A stretch of 64,000 nt of DNA from Panorpa germanica (lineage: Eukaryota > Arthropoda > Insecta > Mecoptera > Panorpidae). The stretch is taken from positions 7,636,152 through 7,700,151 of the forward strand of contig OY783218.1 of NCBI GenBank assembly GCA_963678705.1, given 5' to 3'. Each line of letters starts with the position of its first letter. The first letter of the stretch is position 1. Shown piece after piece: positions 24,643 through 34,642 of the stretch. The translations under genes and the position numbers were made by a program. A model generated the notes under the pieces. The model worked only from the letters and a program-made list of their open reading frames with translations, had not been told where the DNA came from and made no database searches.

Positions 24643-26644
24643 TTTCTAGAACTGTTTTCAATAAATTAACAATAATCAAATGAACAAATGCTCAAGTTTA
24701 ACACAATGTTTACAGCAGGAACTGTCACGTCGTACTGTGGTACTGTGGAACCAGGGCTTGGCGCATCAGCTATAGCTAATGTATACTACTCTACTATACT
24801 ACTATACTACTCGAGTATTATTAAAACAAGTCGATTCATGTTTATACACCACACAGGCTGATGTTGTAACAGTTCTTTTGGCTCAAGCTTCAAGGAATTG
24901 TACACAGAGCTGTGCTAGTGCACGAACACGAGTTTTAATAATAATTAATCAAAAACAGTAAAACAAAATCAAAAGCATTTCAATCGAGTATTCCACATTA
25001 TAATATTGACTGAAAATTGAAACGAAATTATCCAATAATCACTATATATATTTTAGAAATATTATTTAATGTTAATATAGATAAGATAAATTGGACGCGT
25101 CATTTAAAAAATTGATTAATGATCCATTTGCGCATCTCCATGTATGTATAGTATACATAGGCGATGGTGTAACAGATGTTAACTAGAGATAATTTGTTAA
25201 CTGCTATTAATGGGCTTGTGTCCTATGTCTTAATTTCTATAAAACTGTACTATATATTGATAAAGTGGTTTACTAGAACCTCAAATGTTCAATTATTTTT
25301 TAATAACTCCTTATATGTTAGGAGATATTAACAATTAAAAAAGTCATTTTGTCTCTTTAATTATTAAAGGGATTCAACGTTGTACACATTCCAAGTGCAT
25401 GTGACATCAAAATCCTTGTGTAAGGTTACCAACCTTACAGCTCATAAATCTCTGCTATATGTATTTATATATCAAACTATCAAATATTATTTACACCTAT
25501 TTCAAGGAACAATAAAATTTCAATATTACGAGTATATCTGCCTTAGCAGGGTTAAATAAAATAAAAACTTATTATTCTTTGATTTGACTTGATTATTTGA
25601 CTACCAACAGCTACAGAACATTACCACAGCACTGACCTACTCAACAAATAACTGACGTTAAAATGCATTTACGTCATACAAATATGGCCGACCATTTCTA
25701 GCGCTAAAACTACAATTCAAACTTTTAATTGCTATATCTCCGTCAATATTTGGATATTTAATAAAATAGACACGCCAATACACATTTATTAACATCAATT
25801 TCAATCAACAATTGAAAAATCGACCTCTAAAAAATGAGGACACAAGCTCATTATAACATAAAAAACCCATTTTATTTGCTGTAATTTCGTTTGGTTAACA
25901 CTTTTATAATATTCTATTTACGACAGCTGCGAATCAGCTGTAAATGTTGTTATTTAATATTTCTAGTATAGTATAAAGTGTAATAATTTAAATTCTTAAC
26001 TGGTTAATATATTTACAAGTTCCGTAATTTTTCAAATACAAAAAGGAACACACGTGGTTGTCTTGTGAACGGATTAAGTTGACGGATCGCAAATCTAATT
26101 CTTTTTGACTAATAAGTAATCGATTTTATTTTTCTATGTTTACAACTATCATAATATCGATACTTTAGGTGTCATACGAGCTAACTTTAAGCCAACTGAC
26201 TGATACAACTCTTTTACATTTCATTGTATAAAATAGATGACAATTCTTAAGAAGAGAAGATGATAAAAATTAGATGTTTAGTTACAGAATTTTTGTATAA
26301 AAAGGATTTTTTTACAACTATTTTCTCTTTATTAAATACACGAAAAAAGACCAGTTTCATTATTAATCTCTCCTAAATATTACTAAGTAATTAATATATA
26401 TTCTACCAGTAAAAAAATTATTATATTTAGAGGAAAGCCATAAAACCAAATTAATAAATTATTAAGTCAAATTTATTTCAAATTCATTAGTTACTCTTAA
26501 TCATTGTTCTTACTTAGAGACAATGAAGAACATGTAAAAATAAGTTAATAATTTTTCGTTAATTATTAAATTAACTTCTTTTATCACATACAATCACAAA
26601 TTTTTGTCTTCTATAAAATTTTTCTCCACTTATAAACTTTTGAC
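24643..26644. other. Spacer between array copies 3 and 4, with a MITE
   Basis: It contains the upstream region of copy 3 (including a TATACTACTCTAC simple repeat at 24779-24815), a full-length MITE (25211-25850), and AT-rich DNA to the 3' end of copy 4. No coding exon was supported; the small open frame at 24779-24961 spans the simple repeat. Confidence 0.55.
25211..25850 (+). mobile_element. TGGGCTTGTG-family MITE, full length, intergenic
   Basis: Starts TGGGCTTGTGTCC and ends GGACACAAGCTCA, 640 bp. Left flank TTAA (25207-25210), right flank TTAT, consistent with a TTAA target site changed by one base. Non-coding, and collinear with the copy at 22792. Confidence 0.85.
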
Positions 26645-29600
26645 TCATTTTTTCGCATGCGCTACGATGCAAGTATGATATAGATTAATCATGGTGCCTT
26701 CTTCAGATTTCGTGACCATGTTGAACTCCTTCATCAGGTCTACTACAGCAGAAGGAAACTCTGTACGGATGGTGTATGGTGTGCCTTCTTTGAATCGTTC
26801 AGATATTGGTAAGTATTCTGAAAATAAAATGAATTCATATGAATAGTAGTTAGCAAAGATCAGTTATAACGATGTAGTTTTGCCATTAGGCATAGTATCC
26901 TTACAATAAACCTTAAATTAACTTTTATCTTTCCTTAACTATCTCTCCCAGTAAACATTTTGGAGTAAATTCTACTTAATTTCTATTACATATCATGAGT
27001 TTTTTGTCTGGAACGTGTTCGTTTTCTATTCAATCGTTCATAGGAAAGGCCCTTTTTATGACCTACAGAGATCGCAACGACAGTTCACTGCTGAATTAAA
27101 AGCGGAGTCGGTTTATGATTTATAACCGGGGTTATAAACTTGACACAAGCAGGGATGGCAGGGGTATAAAACTTAATGGAATTCTACTTTTTAGAGTCTG
27201 CAAAATATAAATATTTAAATGAAGAAATAAATAGATGTAATCTTTAGTACGGATCGTGATTATTTTAATGAATATTATTCATCTTCAACAATACTCGTTA
27301 TATTAGTTTTTTACATTGTTTTGGTGATTCAAAAATCTACGATCGGCAGGTCTGCGTTAGGTTTAAAACCTCTGTCTTAGCATCGATGTTTACAGTTCTA
27401 ATACTCGTATTCGTTTAAACACATTATATTCGGAGATTGAGGGAGACAGCGTGTGCCTATTACCATTAAAGAAATATTTGTTGAAAAAGGATAGCATATA
27501 CTTTAAACATATTGTCCTGAACGAAATACTTTACAAGTATACAAGTGTAACGGTGAAAAATATATTTTACTTTTCTAACCACATCTCGTTTCTCTCTCAC
27601 TTTGGAATAAATGAGATGAAAGTGAACTTAAAAAAAATATATCCATGTTTGAAAGAAACAGAAATACTTAATGAATGATGTTGGAAAAAGAAAGAATATT
27701 ATTATGAAAAAATTCTAACAACTAACACAAAATCTGTGACAGGTAGAGAATGAATTTTAACTAAAAGCGACTTTTGTGTACCACTTTTGAACTATTAACG
27801 AACTTGCTAAAACTACATATATCAGATTTTATTTCACAAAATCTTGACAGCCTATTTTAATTTCCATTTCTCTCTTACATCCTCCAAAATCTCTCTTTCT
27901 CGCTTGCACATCCTATATCGCCATCATTCTCTTTTCAACCTTTCCATTTCTAATCTCTCTTTCTCCTATCTTGTCTCACTAATTAGAAAGTAATTCCAAG
28001 GCTCATTTTGTATCTCTCATATAGAAAAACAAACGCAGTGCAATATCAATCTAGGTAGCTTGCTAAATACTAATTTCAAAATTCATAAATCTTACCTAAG
28101 AATTGTTGCTCTTCAAAAATAATCTTTTTTTTCATTGCCTCACAGTAGACATCTTTAAACCCAGCTTCTTCCAAGCGCTGTTTAAAATCTGCAGCCGGAT
28201 GTTTGGAATGTCTGTAAGGCGAGGCGTAGCTTGACACTTCTAACATATGAGGAGCCCATGCCGGATTTGCCGCTAAAATATCCATCAAGTAGTACAAATG
28301 GAAATTTCCAATAAATGCTATCACAGCATCTCCACCAGGCTTAACTAGATCATACATATTTTTGATAGCTTGTCTAAAATGAAGACAAAGTTTTAGGCAA
28401 TGACTAAAACACAAAATCAACAGTTTCCAAATAACGTTAATAAACAAAATTTTGACATGGACGTAACCGGTTCTTAACGATTACACAAAAAATGGAACTT
28501 GTTCAGTACAAAATTAGTACAGAACATAAGAAGATGTCTCTGTTGGCATTCCAACATTATAATGTATTGTTGTCTCTAATAGAAGTAATGCGCATGACTA
28601 CAATACGACGACTGCTGTACGCTACAGCGATATGGCATTCGTGTCAGTTGTGTTTTGGGCTTCTACACTGTCAAGATCATAATTCCCAACCATCTTGTTA
28701 TTATAAGAATGTTGGTTCAAAGTAATTAAAAAGTGTAAAATTATTTTATCATTAAACAATTGAATAATTATTCAATCTACAAATACTCGCATGGTTTTAT
28801 TTCGTACATGCGAAGCTGGTCCTTCGATGCCTTACAAAGCCGATCCTTCGAGTTTATTAACCGCGTGTGTTTTTCATTGTGTTTTTGGCGTTTTTTTTAC
28901 ATTTGCCCCTTGGCGATTGCCATTGATTGGGTAAATGGGACGCTCTATTTTGGCGGATTCACGGAGGATTTGGATATTTTACAATTACATTTCCAGAAGC
29001 CTTACAAGCGAAGCTGGATATTTTACAATTACATTTCAAGAAGGTTTTAAATCCTACAAAAAAAAAAAAAAAAACTGGCCTTACAAGCCATTGGTACCCG
29101 CGTGTGATTTCGTGGTGTTTTGAGGTTACATCTGTATAGTAACCAGCACAAGTGCAAGCTATTTTGTTACATTTACCCTATGGCGGCCTGGCAAGTCATC
29201 AATTGCCATTGATTGGGTAATGCAACGTTTGATTTAAGCGGATTCGCATATAATTTGGATTACTACACGTTTATATTTTAAGAAAAATTATTCATTACGG
29301 AAGAGGATACATGGATGCTGGAGGAGAGTAAAATACTTCTTTACTCATGAAGGTACAAAGTTATTATTACTATCTGCAAGTACCAATCTATTAAAAACTT
29401 CTCATGTTGCTGGATTAACCTGGATTAGTTTGTCATCCACGTTTCATCTATCATATAAGTACGAATCTATCACCTAAGCAAGATGGAGGGATTGAAAAGG
29501 CTTAGATCGGCGCGGACGGCTGCAAAAAGTGCAATATCACGGATGGACAATTACGTCAGCGACCCAAGGGCTCTCGACTCCGCTACAGTGGAGGTGCTGC

Positions 29601-32600
29601 AGGTGAAAAAAGAAAAGATGATGACTACATTCCAATCGTACGAGCTCACGCAGTACAGCATTTTAGAAATTGATGATCAAGATGAGGAAGACATTGAAGA
29701 AGTTGAAGAGAAGTATTTTAACATTATTGCAAAATTAAATGCTAGCATCAATAAGTTAAAAGAAGTTAATAGGCCTGAATTAGTTCCATTGAAGCTCCCA
29801 GCGGTGGAAATTCCAACCTTCGATGGCAAGGATATAACCAGGTTTAAGCCCTTTTATGAGCTCTTCCAAGCAGTGGTTCACAATAATGCATCATTGTCCG
29901 ATGTTCAAAGACTTTTTTATTTGAGAAAGTATCTCGTTGATGAGGCTCTCTCAATAATTATAAATCTGCCGCTTGTGAACAGCTCATACAAAGAGGCTAT
30001 TGATTTATTGTTAGCGCGGTATGAAAATAAGGCGAGATTAATCTTTTATCACATTAATATAATACTTGATATTCCCAACATGCAGAAAGGTACTGCAGTC
30101 GATATAAGGGCTTTTTTATGTCAAGTAAAACAGCAATTACAAGCGTTAAAAAATCTTGATGAGCCTGTAGACAAGTGGGATATGATTTTAATCTCGGCCT
30201 TAAGTAGAAAATTAGATATCGTTACTAACCGCACTTTCCACATGGAAAGAAATTTAGAAGAACTGCCTACTATGGCAGAATTTATTTCATTTTTAGAAAG
30301 ACGTGCAATTGCAATTGAGTATAGTTTAGATTATAAAAATATGTCACATGACAATAATAATAATAAAGGAAATGTGGTTCCAAGAAAATTGTATAATAAA
30401 AATAAGTATTCACATAATAATATTGTATGTAATCTTGCTATTTGTGAATATACAAACCTTGAGAATGTTATGAAACAATCTTGGACAACTGAGAAAGTCC
30501 CAGAGGAATCAGATAAGTTTTCTGAGGATTACTTAAAGGCTGAACATAAATTTCAAAATTCAGTAGCACTTAAAAATAATTTAACTGTTGATTTGCCATT
30601 ACTCAGCCTAGTAAATAAAATAGAATTGGAGGATTCTTTCTCAGTTGCCCCGCAAAGATTTAATGTGTTGGAAAAAAGATTTAGACACAATCCTTCATTA
30701 TTGGAGGTTTATAAAACATTATTAAACAGATCAACCAGTATTATGACATTAGGTTTAAAACACAATATTATTTTTATAAATATTAAAATAAAAACAAATT
30801 TAATTTGCTACAAGTCCAGTGTAGCTCCATCAAGTAAGGTACTTACAATACCCCAGCTTGAGATTATTAGCGCAGTGTTGCTGGTGCGAATCAAACAAGC
30901 AACAAATAAAATTTTTGATTCAAATACAATACTTCCATCAGATATTAATTGCAATGTTTACAACATTGATGTAAAACAAACATCTGTACTGTTGGAATTG
31001 TTAAAAGATAATTGTTTCAATAACATTGTAACTATTGAGTTGATGATTGTTGTGTACATTATGCAAATGATAATGTATGCTACATTGATAATTATGGTTT
31101 CTGTTATATTTAGGATAGTAATTAATTTGTTTTATATTATTTTCACAAAATTATGTAGACTACCATAGAGTTAAGAAGTTTATGTTATTTTGTGTAATTT
31201 TGTTTATAATAGTTTTAAGAAGTTCACATTATTTTTTGTAAATTGGTTTATAATAATTTTATGTAACATTGTATAATTTGATATTAGTTGTGAGCTTATC
31301 TACTTCTGCTGGCTGGCAATTTATGTTCAGTACAAAATTAGTACAGAACATAAGAAGATGTCTCTGTTGGCATTCCAACATTATAATGTATTGTTGTCTC
31401 TAATAGAAGTAATGCGCATGACTACAATACGACGACTGCTGTACGCTACAGCGATATGGCATTCGTGTCAGTTGTGTTTTGGGCTTCTACACTGTCAAGA
31501 TCATAATTCCCAACCATCTTGTTATTATAAGAATGTTGGTTCAAAGTAATTAAAAAGTGTAAAATTATTTTATCATTAAACAATTGAATAATTATTCAAT
31601 CTACAAATACTCGCATGGTTTTATTTCGTACAGAACTCAAAACCGTTTCAAACGTTTTCGAATATTTCAGGAATAGCGTTATTTAAAAACCGTTTTTATG
31701 CAACCAAAAAGAATAATTACGATGAATAGAATGGTACAAAAGAAAGTGATTTTCAACGAGATTTCCAAAGAACGGAAAGGAAAAAAACCTGACTTTCGCT
31801 GGCTGGTAATGTAACCAAAATCTCTTCTTCTTTTCTCAAAATTTCATATAAATAAATAAAGAAGATTTTCGCCATATTACTAGTAAACGAGAATTAGGAA
31901 TTAATGGGCTTGTGTCCTATGTCTCAATTTCTATAAAACTGTACTATATATTGATAAAGTGGGTTACTAGAACCTCAAATGTCCAATTATTTTTTAATAA
32001 CTCCTTATATGTTAAGAGATATTAACAATTAAAAAAGTCATTTTGTCTCTTTAATTATTAAAGGGATTCAACGTTGTACACATTCCAAGTGCATGTGACA
32101 TCACAATCCTTGTGTAAGGTTACCAACCTTACAGCTCATAAATCTCTGCTATATGTATTTATATATCAAAATATCAAATATTATTATACCTATTTCAAGG
32201 AACAATCAAATTTCAATATTATGTCTGCCTTAGCAGGGTTAAATAAAATAAAAACTTATTATTCTTTGCTTTGACTTGATTATTTCGACTACCAACAGCT
32301 ACAAAACATACCTACTCAACAAGTAACTGACGTTAAAATGCATTCACGTCATACAAATACGGCCGACTATTTCCAGCGCTAAAACTACAATTCAAACTTT
32401 TAATTGCTATATCTCCGTCAATATTTAGATATTTAATAAAATAGATACACCAATACACATTTGTTAACATCAATTTCAATCAACAATTGAAAAAACGACT
32501 ACTAAAACGACCCATTAATTCGGTTTGCTCGGTATAATTTTGGTTTTGAATCACTCAATTTTAAGTACTATTTCCAGAGTATTTAATACCTTTCATTCCT

Positions 32601-32957
32601 CACAAAATTTAGGCAGAAAAATGAAGACAGATGATCGAACGTCTCGCGTATTGTTAGATTATCTATTCCAATGTCCAACTTTTGATAATCTATTCGTGAT
32701 TCCTTGTTTCCAAAATGATCCTTTGCATAATGCAACATTTTTGTTGAAATATCAGATGCTACAATCTTCTCAAAGTTAATTGGCAACATTGGAATTATAA
32801 AATCATTTAAAATGTCTCCAGGTCCGCTTCCTATATCAATCAATGTCCCGCCATCATTTGATTTCCAGTTTAATTTGTCTTCCAGTTTTTCCATTATGTC
32901 TTTTGCGTCCTTCCTTTGGAACACGTTCATTCGTGCATAAAGTTCTGGGTTATTCAT
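26645..32957 (-). CDS. Juvenile hormone acid methyltransferase-like protein, copy 4
   Basis: Exons 32590-32957, 28096-28373 and 26645-26817 join in frame into 272 residues. SAM motif I reads DIGSGPGD, with Ser where the other copies have Cys. ASDIS, LVKPGGDAVIAF and KQRLEEAGFKD are present, and the protein ends IVAHAKK. It is intermediate between the subgroup of copies 1-3 and that of copies 5-7. Intron 1 is about 4.2 kb because a whole BEL/Pao LTR element (28500-31632) and a MITE (31905-32514) have landed in it; the exon frames and splice sites are nevertheless intact. The exon 1 donor (AAAG|GTATTA) is less canonical than in the other copies. Whether it is still spliced efficiently across the LTR element is open. 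Confidence 0.82.
28500..28808 (+). repeat. 5' LTR of the BEL/Pao element
   Basis: 309 bp, TG...CA termini, identical by eye to the LTR at 31324-31632. The small open frame inside it is not a gene. Confidence 0.93.
29483..31168 (+). CDS. Fused Gag/Pol remnant ORF of the BEL/Pao element
   Basis: Single uninterrupted frame of 561 codons. Residues about 100-235 match the DUF1759 Gag region of BEL/Pao elements (LPAVEIPTFDGKD, a VHNNASLSDVQRLFYLRKYL block, then the DIPNM segment). Residues about 330-415 resemble the segment just before the reverse transcriptase (EESDKFSEDYLKAEHKF, then RFNVLEKRFRHNPSLLEVY). Residues about 450-475 resemble a later pol block (SSKVLTIPQLEIISAVLL). No protease Asp motif, YVDD or integrase is visible. 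At least two internal deletions have therefore kept one frame. The C-terminus is hydrophobic and unlike pol. Probably a non-autonomous derivative whose product, if made, is Gag-like. Confidence 0.8.
   Translation: MEGLKRLRSARTAAKSAISRMDNYVSDPRALDSATVEVLQVKKEKMMTTFQSYELTQYSILEIDDQDEEDIEEVEEKYFNIIAKLNASINKLKEVNRPELVPLKLPAVEIPTFDGKDITRFKPFYELFQAVVHNNASLSDVQRLFYLRKYLVDEALSIIINLPLVNSSYKEAIDLLLARYENKARLIFYHINIILDIPNMQKGTAVDIRAFLCQVKQQLQALKNLDEPVDKWDMILISALSRKLDIVTNRTFHMERNLEELPTMAEFISFLERRAIAIEYSLDYKNMSHDNNNNKGNVVPRKLYNKNKYSHNNIVCNLAICEYTNLENVMKQSWTTEKVPEESDKFSEDYLKAEHKFQNSVALKNNLTVDLPLLSLVNKIELEDSFSVAPQRFNVLEKRFRHNPSLLEVYKTLLNRSTSIMTLGLKHNIIFINIKIKTNLICYKSSVAPSSKVLTIPQLEIISAVLLVRIKQATNKIFDSNTILPSDINCNVYNIDVKQTSVLLELLKDNCFNNIVTIELMIVVYIMQMIMYATLIIMVSVIFRIVINLFYIIFTKLCRLP
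31324..31632 (+). repeat. 3' LTR of the BEL/Pao element
   Basis: 309 bp, identical by eye to the 5' LTR; followed directly by the GAACT target duplication. Confidence 0.93.
31905..32514 (+). mobile_element. TGGGCTTGTG-family MITE flanked by TTAA, in copy 4 intron 1
   Basis: 610 bp from TGGGCTTGTGTCC to GACCCA, flanked on both sides by TTAA (31901-31904 and 32515-32518). This is the cleanest evidence in the window for a piggyBac-like TTAA target site, although AATT would fit the same bases if the terminal AA/TT is counted as part of the element. The right terminal repeat is decayed. Confidence 0.85.
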
Positions 32958-34642
32958 TTTGACACTTGCACTAACTTTGCAATAAACTGTTCACTCTTAT
33001 GAATATTTCAGATATAACAGGTTTGGCCGGTGACTTTATTTATATATCGTTATCTCTTTATCGTTGATGATAGATTCGTTATCTATACCGCAGTTATTAG
33101 AAAGAATACCCACACTACTATATTAATTGCACTTGAAACGAAATCAAGAGTCCACGCGTTGGTGATCTTGCAGTGAAGTTTTACATAACTATTTGTAAAT
33201 CAGTGTCCAACGCTTTGATTTAATTTTATTTCTCTTAGTACTCGTATTTCTGATACAATGTCGTTTGTTGGTACTGAGAGAAATATTTATGAACAGACAA
33301 TTTTTTCTAAAAGGTATAGTATTATTTATGTTTGTTTGAAAGGAAAAGTATTTGCAGGTAAAGTAAGGGGTAGGTAAAAGGATTATTGATGTATTGAGTA
33401 GAAAAGAAATGGTTTTTATGTGATCGAGAGGAGAGAGTTCAATAAACAAATGAGGTAAACAACAAGCAAAATATCTTAAGGTAGGGATATATATATCATT
33501 ATGATTTATAATTATCAAGACAATGGGCTTGTGTCCTATGTCTTAATTTCTATAAAAGTGTACTATATATTGATAAAGTGGGTTACTAGAACCTCAAATG
33601 TTCAATTATTTTTTAATAACTCCTTATATGTTAAGAGATATTAACAATTAAAAAAGTCATTTTGTCTCTTTAATTATTAAAGGGATTCAACGTTGTACAC
33701 ATTTTAAGTGCATCTGACATCACAATCCTTGTGTAAGGTTACCAACCTTACAGCTCATAAATCTCTGCTATGTGTATTTATATATCAAAATATCAAATAT
33801 TATTTACAGCTATTTCAAGAAACAATTAAATTTCAATATTATGTCTGCCTTAGCAGGGTTAAATAAAATAAAAACTTATTATTCTTTGACTGACATTTTT
33901 AATTGTTAATATCTCCTAACATATAAGGAGTTATTAAAAAATAATTGAACATTTGAGGTTCTAGTAACCCACTTTATCAATATATAGTACACTTTTATAG
34001 AAATGAAGACATAGGACACAAGTCCATTCTGTTGAATGAATAGTGGTTTTACTGGTGAAAACTACCTTAAAGAATAACACAATTTTTAACGCAACATTAT
34101 TCCAAATTATATATTTATTTTTTACTACACAAATGTTTGTTAAAATAATAATATTAAAGCATTATTTGTACTAGTTTCGCTCACACCAATAGATCGTTTC
34201 ACGGCAGAAGTATATTTATAACTATGAATAGATGTGCTGCAGATCTATTAATCTAGTTGTTAGAGTGAATATGTTTTAATTTGCATCTGTAATCAGGAAC
34301 ATACATACTGCAAGGCCACGTGTCAGATACACCGTACATTTCAAACACTTAAAAATTTATGTAACGTTGCATTAAATGCATTGGTTTTATTGAATAATGC
34401 ATGGAAGAGAAGGTAAGTAAAAACTTATGCAGCCAGATCTTAGAATCGTTTGTGTGTATGTCCTCCCCTTGTTTCCCTCCTCTTCTATGTGTAAATGATA
34501 AAACTAATACGGCAATGCAAACCTATCGAAAGTTACTGTGGTTATGAAAGAAAAAACGCTGTGTAAGTGTTGTGGCGTTAGAAGAATATGCAGGCGTAAA
34601 ACATAAAATAAAAGAAATATGATAATAAAAACACATTTTTAT
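32958..34642. other. Spacer between array copies 4 and 5, with a foldback MITE
   Basis: Upstream region of copy 4, then the chimeric MITE at 33534-34026, then AT-rich sequence. The part just before copy 5 (about 34560-34642) is repeated before copy 6 (38020-38102). No coding exon is supported; the open frame at 33189-33518 has no recognisable motif. Confidence 0.5.
33534..34026. mobile_element. Foldback chimera of the TGGGCTTGTG MITE
   Basis: The left part (33534 to about 33890) is the 5' part of the family in plus orientation. It then switches at about 33893 into the first 130 bp of the family in minus orientation, ending GGACACAAGTCCA at 34026. Both ends are therefore 5' termini and the whole can fold into a stem of about 130 bp. 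Flanks are ACAA/TTCT, not a clean duplication. Confidence 0.75.

Larger units (their letters stand above)
28500..31632 (+). mobile_element. BEL/Pao LTR retrotransposon, internally deleted, very young
   Basis: Two 309-bp LTRs (28500-28808 and 31324-31632), which I read as identical, begin TGTTC and end TACA. The element is flanked by a perfect 5-bp duplication GAACT (28495-28499 and 31633-31637). The interior of about 2.5 kb carries one long frame (29483-31168) with Gag-type and pol-derived pieces but no reverse transcriptase or integrase. A candidate primer-binding site starting TGGTCCTTCGA lies 8 bases after the 5' LTR (28817); no obvious polypurine tract precedes the 3' LTR. Short direct repeats (GGATATTTTACAATTACATTTC) and a poly(A) run sit in the leader. 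It is inserted in intron 1 of array copy 4, antisense to that gene. Confidence 0.93.

Noticed and set aside
27040-27180. GTTCATAGGAAAGGCCC string resembling the left end of the Harbinger-like MITE
   Set aside because: No matching right end or inner TIR sequence was found nearby; similarity is too short.
28760-29139. Three small overlapping open frames in the BEL/Pao leader
   Set aside because: They lie over the LTR end, short direct repeats and a poly(A) run and have no family resemblance.
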